Part shown: one piece after another, positions 60,977-64,000 of the stretch
Layout of the letters: every line of letters begins with the position of its first letter
How positions within the stretch are numbered: the stretch's first letter is position 1
Source: Galerina marginata
Lineage: Eukaryota; Basidiomycota; Agaricomycetes; Agaricales; Galerinaceae
Length of the DNA: 64,000 nucleotides
Assembly (NCBI GenBank): GCA_023014335.1
Contig: JAECYW010000003.1
Span: 310,001-374,000 of the forward strand
Reading direction: 5' to 3'
The notes under the pieces: generated by a model
What the model saw: only the letters and a program-made list of their open reading frames with translations
Told to the model about the DNA's origin: nothing
The model's database searches: none
Program-made: the position numbers and the translations under genes

Positions 60977-61879
60977 ACTTCTTCAGGGCAACCTATGTGC
61001 CCTGGACTCCACGAGGAAATGCAACGTCGAGGAAATGATAGAGAGCAAGGTAAAAGAGTGGAGGGAGCGTAAAGCCAGCAATTTCGTGGCCTTGCCAATG
61101 AAAGGTAAAGAAGCATTTTGCAGTCGTTGCAAATTTCAAGCATCGGAGTCTGTAAAACGCGGTCATGCACGGCTACTATGCGACATCCGGATCCGTCAGC
61201 GTTGCGTCAGCTCTTCAGCCATCAGCAAGCCCCGGGTCAGACCCTTTGAGGTACCAAAGTACTTATAAGTTATGGTAAGAATAAGATAGACCATAGACTT
61301 GTTATTGTACTCCCAGACTGTAGTAAAGAGCCTATTTGGTGCCATATTTTCTCTACAAAGACTTCTCTACCTTGGCTTACAGGACAGGCTCGTACCCGGT
61401 AAGTACCCTTCGATACAACTTCGATGACCATGGGGCCGCCGTGATGACTGATTAAGATCGTATACTGGATCAATCCAATCTGATCCGCGAGAAACATTGA
61501 TCCGTGAATGTTGCCCATCTTTTCATCGTCCAATGGACCTCCCCCCCGCCTAAGTATGTCCAAATTTAAGATAAGGAAAACATAAGATTCAGATGCACTA
61601 AGGAAGTTGAAAAATGAAGGAGTTGCGGTCGCTGATACAGAGACAAGTCAGTCAAATCCGTTTCACTGTGTGTCGGACCAGCGCCCTAAAAGGGGATTGA
61701 CAGCGTGGAAAGGAAAATAAGTCGCCCGCGTTGGCATCAACGACGACGACAATAGCCACAACGACAACGACCTCCAGCAACGCATACTGCTCGTTTTCTT
61801 CCAAACGAGTCTCCAAATTGTCCACGACCACTGGCAGTGACTGTACCATTACTGGCGTCAAACCTATCACACTTCAAAG
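60977..61879. other. Upstream region of paralogue 2 and unique sequence
   Basis: 61.0-61.26 kb is shared with 54.98-55.26 kb. A 97-codon minus-strand frame at 61270-61563 (GGPLDDEKMGNIHGSMFLADQ) has coding-like composition but no recognised domain and no supporting exons. At 61.73 kb GTTGGCATCAACGACGACGA repeats the Asp-rich wording found in other spacers. Confidence 0.35.
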
Positions 61880-61886
61880 CTTCATG
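61880..61886. repeat. Left 7-bp target duplication (CTTCATG)
   Basis: CTTCATG precedes CCCAGTCAAAACCC at 61887 and recurs at 63003-63009 immediately after GGGTTTTGACTGGG. Confidence 0.85.
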
Positions 61887-63002
61887 CCCAGTCAAAACCC
61901 CCTCTGTTGATATCGGATGACAACTGTTGAGATCAATTTCCGCAGATGAGATATGTTGGCGTCTGTTTCCTCAGGTTGAGAAATATAAATCTGGTCTTGG
62001 CACATGTGTTTTTCCGCTTCAACTTTGTAAAATATCTTTTCTCCTTGCTTTTCCCTTGCTTCAAGTTTGCAAACTCTCCAACCATTTTTTAGAAAATTGT
62101 CTCGTGACCTTGACAATATATATGATCAAAACGAAGTTGAAAACCCTCGAAGTTCGAAATTCCCCCCTTGTCTTCTCACCACAACCTTCTCCTCAGCATC
62201 TCTGCCACGTCCCCTCCCGCTCTCCCCAAGCAACTTGAAGCAAGTTCTGCATTCCGTCACCTACTCGTACGGTACGTATCCCATAAGTATGGGACAAACG
62301 AAACCAGACTAACCATGTCGAACATGGTCGGCAATGCACTGCCTATAGGCTATCGGATGGCATTTGACCACCGCGGAGGCGCGAGTCGCGCGACATTGAC
62401 TCATTGAGAGCTAGGTAAGTTCGCTGCGATACACTATTGCTTAAACCACTCTTACTATCTTTCCGTAAGGTGACTAGTAGAACGGCAGTGGAAAAGTATT
62501 ATGGCAAGCATATGGTGAGTCTCTTCCGCTTGAGTTTTTCCGTGTACGCAAGTTTGACTCAAGTTCATTCAGCTTCTTCACAATGATATTTTCCCAGTTT
62601 CGTTAGATTCGCGGAGGGTTGGCGCGCCGGGCGCGGGGAGGTGGCCAACGGGCGGGGACTGCTACAAAGCCGGGGGACATCACATTCACAGAGGACTATG
62701 CAGACTTTTTTTACGTTTTACCGTCGGTTCAGATCTGTTGAGAGTAGTTATTAGAATGAATAAATTTAATTCCACATGATTTCGGAATAGCCAGGACAAC
62801 GGAATTGATTGCACAACTGAAAACATATCCCAACAGATGCCAACCCATTTAAGAAGAATTTCAGCATTTCTCAACACATGTCGACCATTTTCAACCGATT
62901 CATATCTGCTCCAGTCCAGATTTTCTGTTGAGATCTGCTCAGGTCGGTATCGCAGCTCTCAACAATTCTCAACCACTCTCAACTTAGCGGGTTTTGACTG
63001 GG
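61887..63002. mobile_element. 1.1-kb DNA element with 7-bp TSD and CTCAAC-rich ends
   Basis: Perfect 14-bp terminal inverted repeats CCCAGTCAAAACCC...GGGTTTTGACTGGG lie inside CTTCATG duplications. The left end (61900-61960) and last ~150 bp carry repeated TGTTGA/CTCAAC motifs in inverted orientation. No transposase is visible; a 90-bp open frame near 62314-62406 is too short to judge. Terminal CCCAGT, 7-bp duplication and subterminal hexamer clusters are shared with the 2.8-kb element at 18064, although the hexamers differ. Confidence 0.8.
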
Positions 63003-64000
63003 CTTCATGGGTCAAGACTGCTTCCCTCTGACTGGGCTCGAGCCACTTAACGGTCACAACCGCTGGCATAGACAGACCTTTCGCAGGAGCTCTTGGGAGT
63101 AAAATTTCGTCGCAGGCTCGGTACGTGGATCGTAGTGTGCACATCCATGCCTCCAGACTGATTCGCATGGTGATCTATAGGAGTAGCAGTTGACCTAAAT
63201 TTCACCGTTCATGAGGGGTTCTTGTCGTCCGTCCTTAGTTGAGGTCCTTTGTCCATCCAAAACCATCAATACTGGCAGTTTGAACTGCAAGGATCTATAG
63301 TTCTGTTCTGTGTCGTTTCGTTGACCGCCGGTAGGTTAAGGCACGTTCATGCGAAGTTTTGTAAGTGTATGCGCCGAGCGCTTCCTCCTTCCTCTCGTTC
63401 AACGATAATATGCGCTAAAGGAAACGCTTTTAATCCTGTAGGCTCTCCTGAGAAGTCAAAATATCAACTTATTGAGTATGAGGTTCCGAAGCTCGGGGGA
63501 TCGACTTATCAGCGCTGGTAAGTGTTCGACGAGCAATGGTCCTTTCATTGTGTGCATAAGGTACTACTTGCAGGTGTGCGAGGTAAATCTCAGTTTTGAA
63601 GAGATTACTTGCATACCGCAGAGATCGAACACGTCGGGGACAAGTCGAAGGTTCGTCAGCGCCATCATAAGCACCGTCCATACTGAGAATCGCCTCACAG
63701 TCCAGCACCCTTCTCTTCTAGACCGGTCCCAAGGAGGCGTCATTTCCACGGCTCGTCTGCCAGTTCGGAGTGGCAGTATATATTTGTCATTGCTCCTCGT
63801 ACGTTTCTTCGACTCGTGGTGTCTTGGCTCGCGGAGAAGCTTGTTTGATCTCGTAAAAGCCGGGTATGTTTACTTCCTTTTGTCCCCGGCATTATCGACA
63901 TTGACATGTTCTCGTTAAGGCCGGATCCGTATGGACTACATATCTACCTCGACCTCAAGGTCCTGGGGCTGAAGCCGACATGGGATTCTTTTCACTGTTA
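63003..64000. other. Window end, no confident gene
   Basis: A GCGAAGTTTTGTAAGTGTATGC stretch at 63.35 kb resembles the CGAAGTTTGGTAA landmark of the duplicated spacers at 52.05 and 56.14 kb, so a further decayed copy may begin here. The 148-codon plus-strand frame at 63472-63918 has no recognised domain. Confidence 0.3.

Overview
The window is nuclear DNA of a filamentous basidiomycete, most likely a mushroom-forming Agaricomycete. The evidence is many short GT-AG introns (about 46-65 nt), multi-exon genes, and several families typical of Agaricomycetes: a NACHT NLR-like NTPase, an HNH_2-type nuclease-domain protein, 7-TM hypothetical proteins, and single-pass proteins with a jelly-roll-like ectodomain. 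It is gene-poor. I can model about ten protein genes in 64 kb; the rest is repeats, mobile-element remnants and decayed sequence. All gene models were made by eye from splice signals, reading frame and paralogue comparison, without database searches.

Layout. (1) 0.01-4.6 kb: a foldback-like element with long inverted ends built of a ~48-bp minisatellite and no evident transposase. (2) 6.2-8.5 kb: a 4-exon 7-TM protein (+) convergent with a Ser/Thr/Pro-rich single-pass membrane protein (-). (3) 9.6-36.1 kb: a segmental array carrying three intact copies of a 7-exon gene for a 209-aa protein of unknown function (11.3, 22.6 and 34.3 kb). Between them lie long, mutually similar but decayed spacers. 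One spacer holds a 2.8-kb DNA element (18064-20879) with a perfect 7-bp target duplication and an empty paralogous site at 32.49 kb; two TA-flanked ~0.8-kb MITEs are nested in it. (4) 37.0-38.9 kb: a 591-aa polytopic membrane protein. (5) 38.9-43.7 kb: no confident gene. (6) 43.8-47.8 kb: a NACHT NLR-like gene (+) tail to tail with an HNH-nuclease gene (-). (7) 48.3-50.5 kb: a 7-exon membrane protein (-) with a 13-nt microexon. (8) 51.5-61.3 kb: a tandem duplication carrying two paralogous single-pass receptor-like genes (-). The first is intact; the second is split by a 1.5-kb insertion in exon 2. (9) 61.9-63.0 kb: a 1.1-kb DNA element whose 7-bp target duplication and CCCAGT ends resemble those of the 2.8-kb element.

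Together, the right half (NLR-like NTPase, HNH protein, receptor-like membrane proteins with C-terminal PPxY motifs, recent duplication and insertion) looks like a fast-evolving accessory region of the kind linked to fungal self/non-self or environmental sensing. That role is inference. The most distinctive undescribed item is the 209-aa family: its coding exons are well conserved while the surrounding spacers have decayed.
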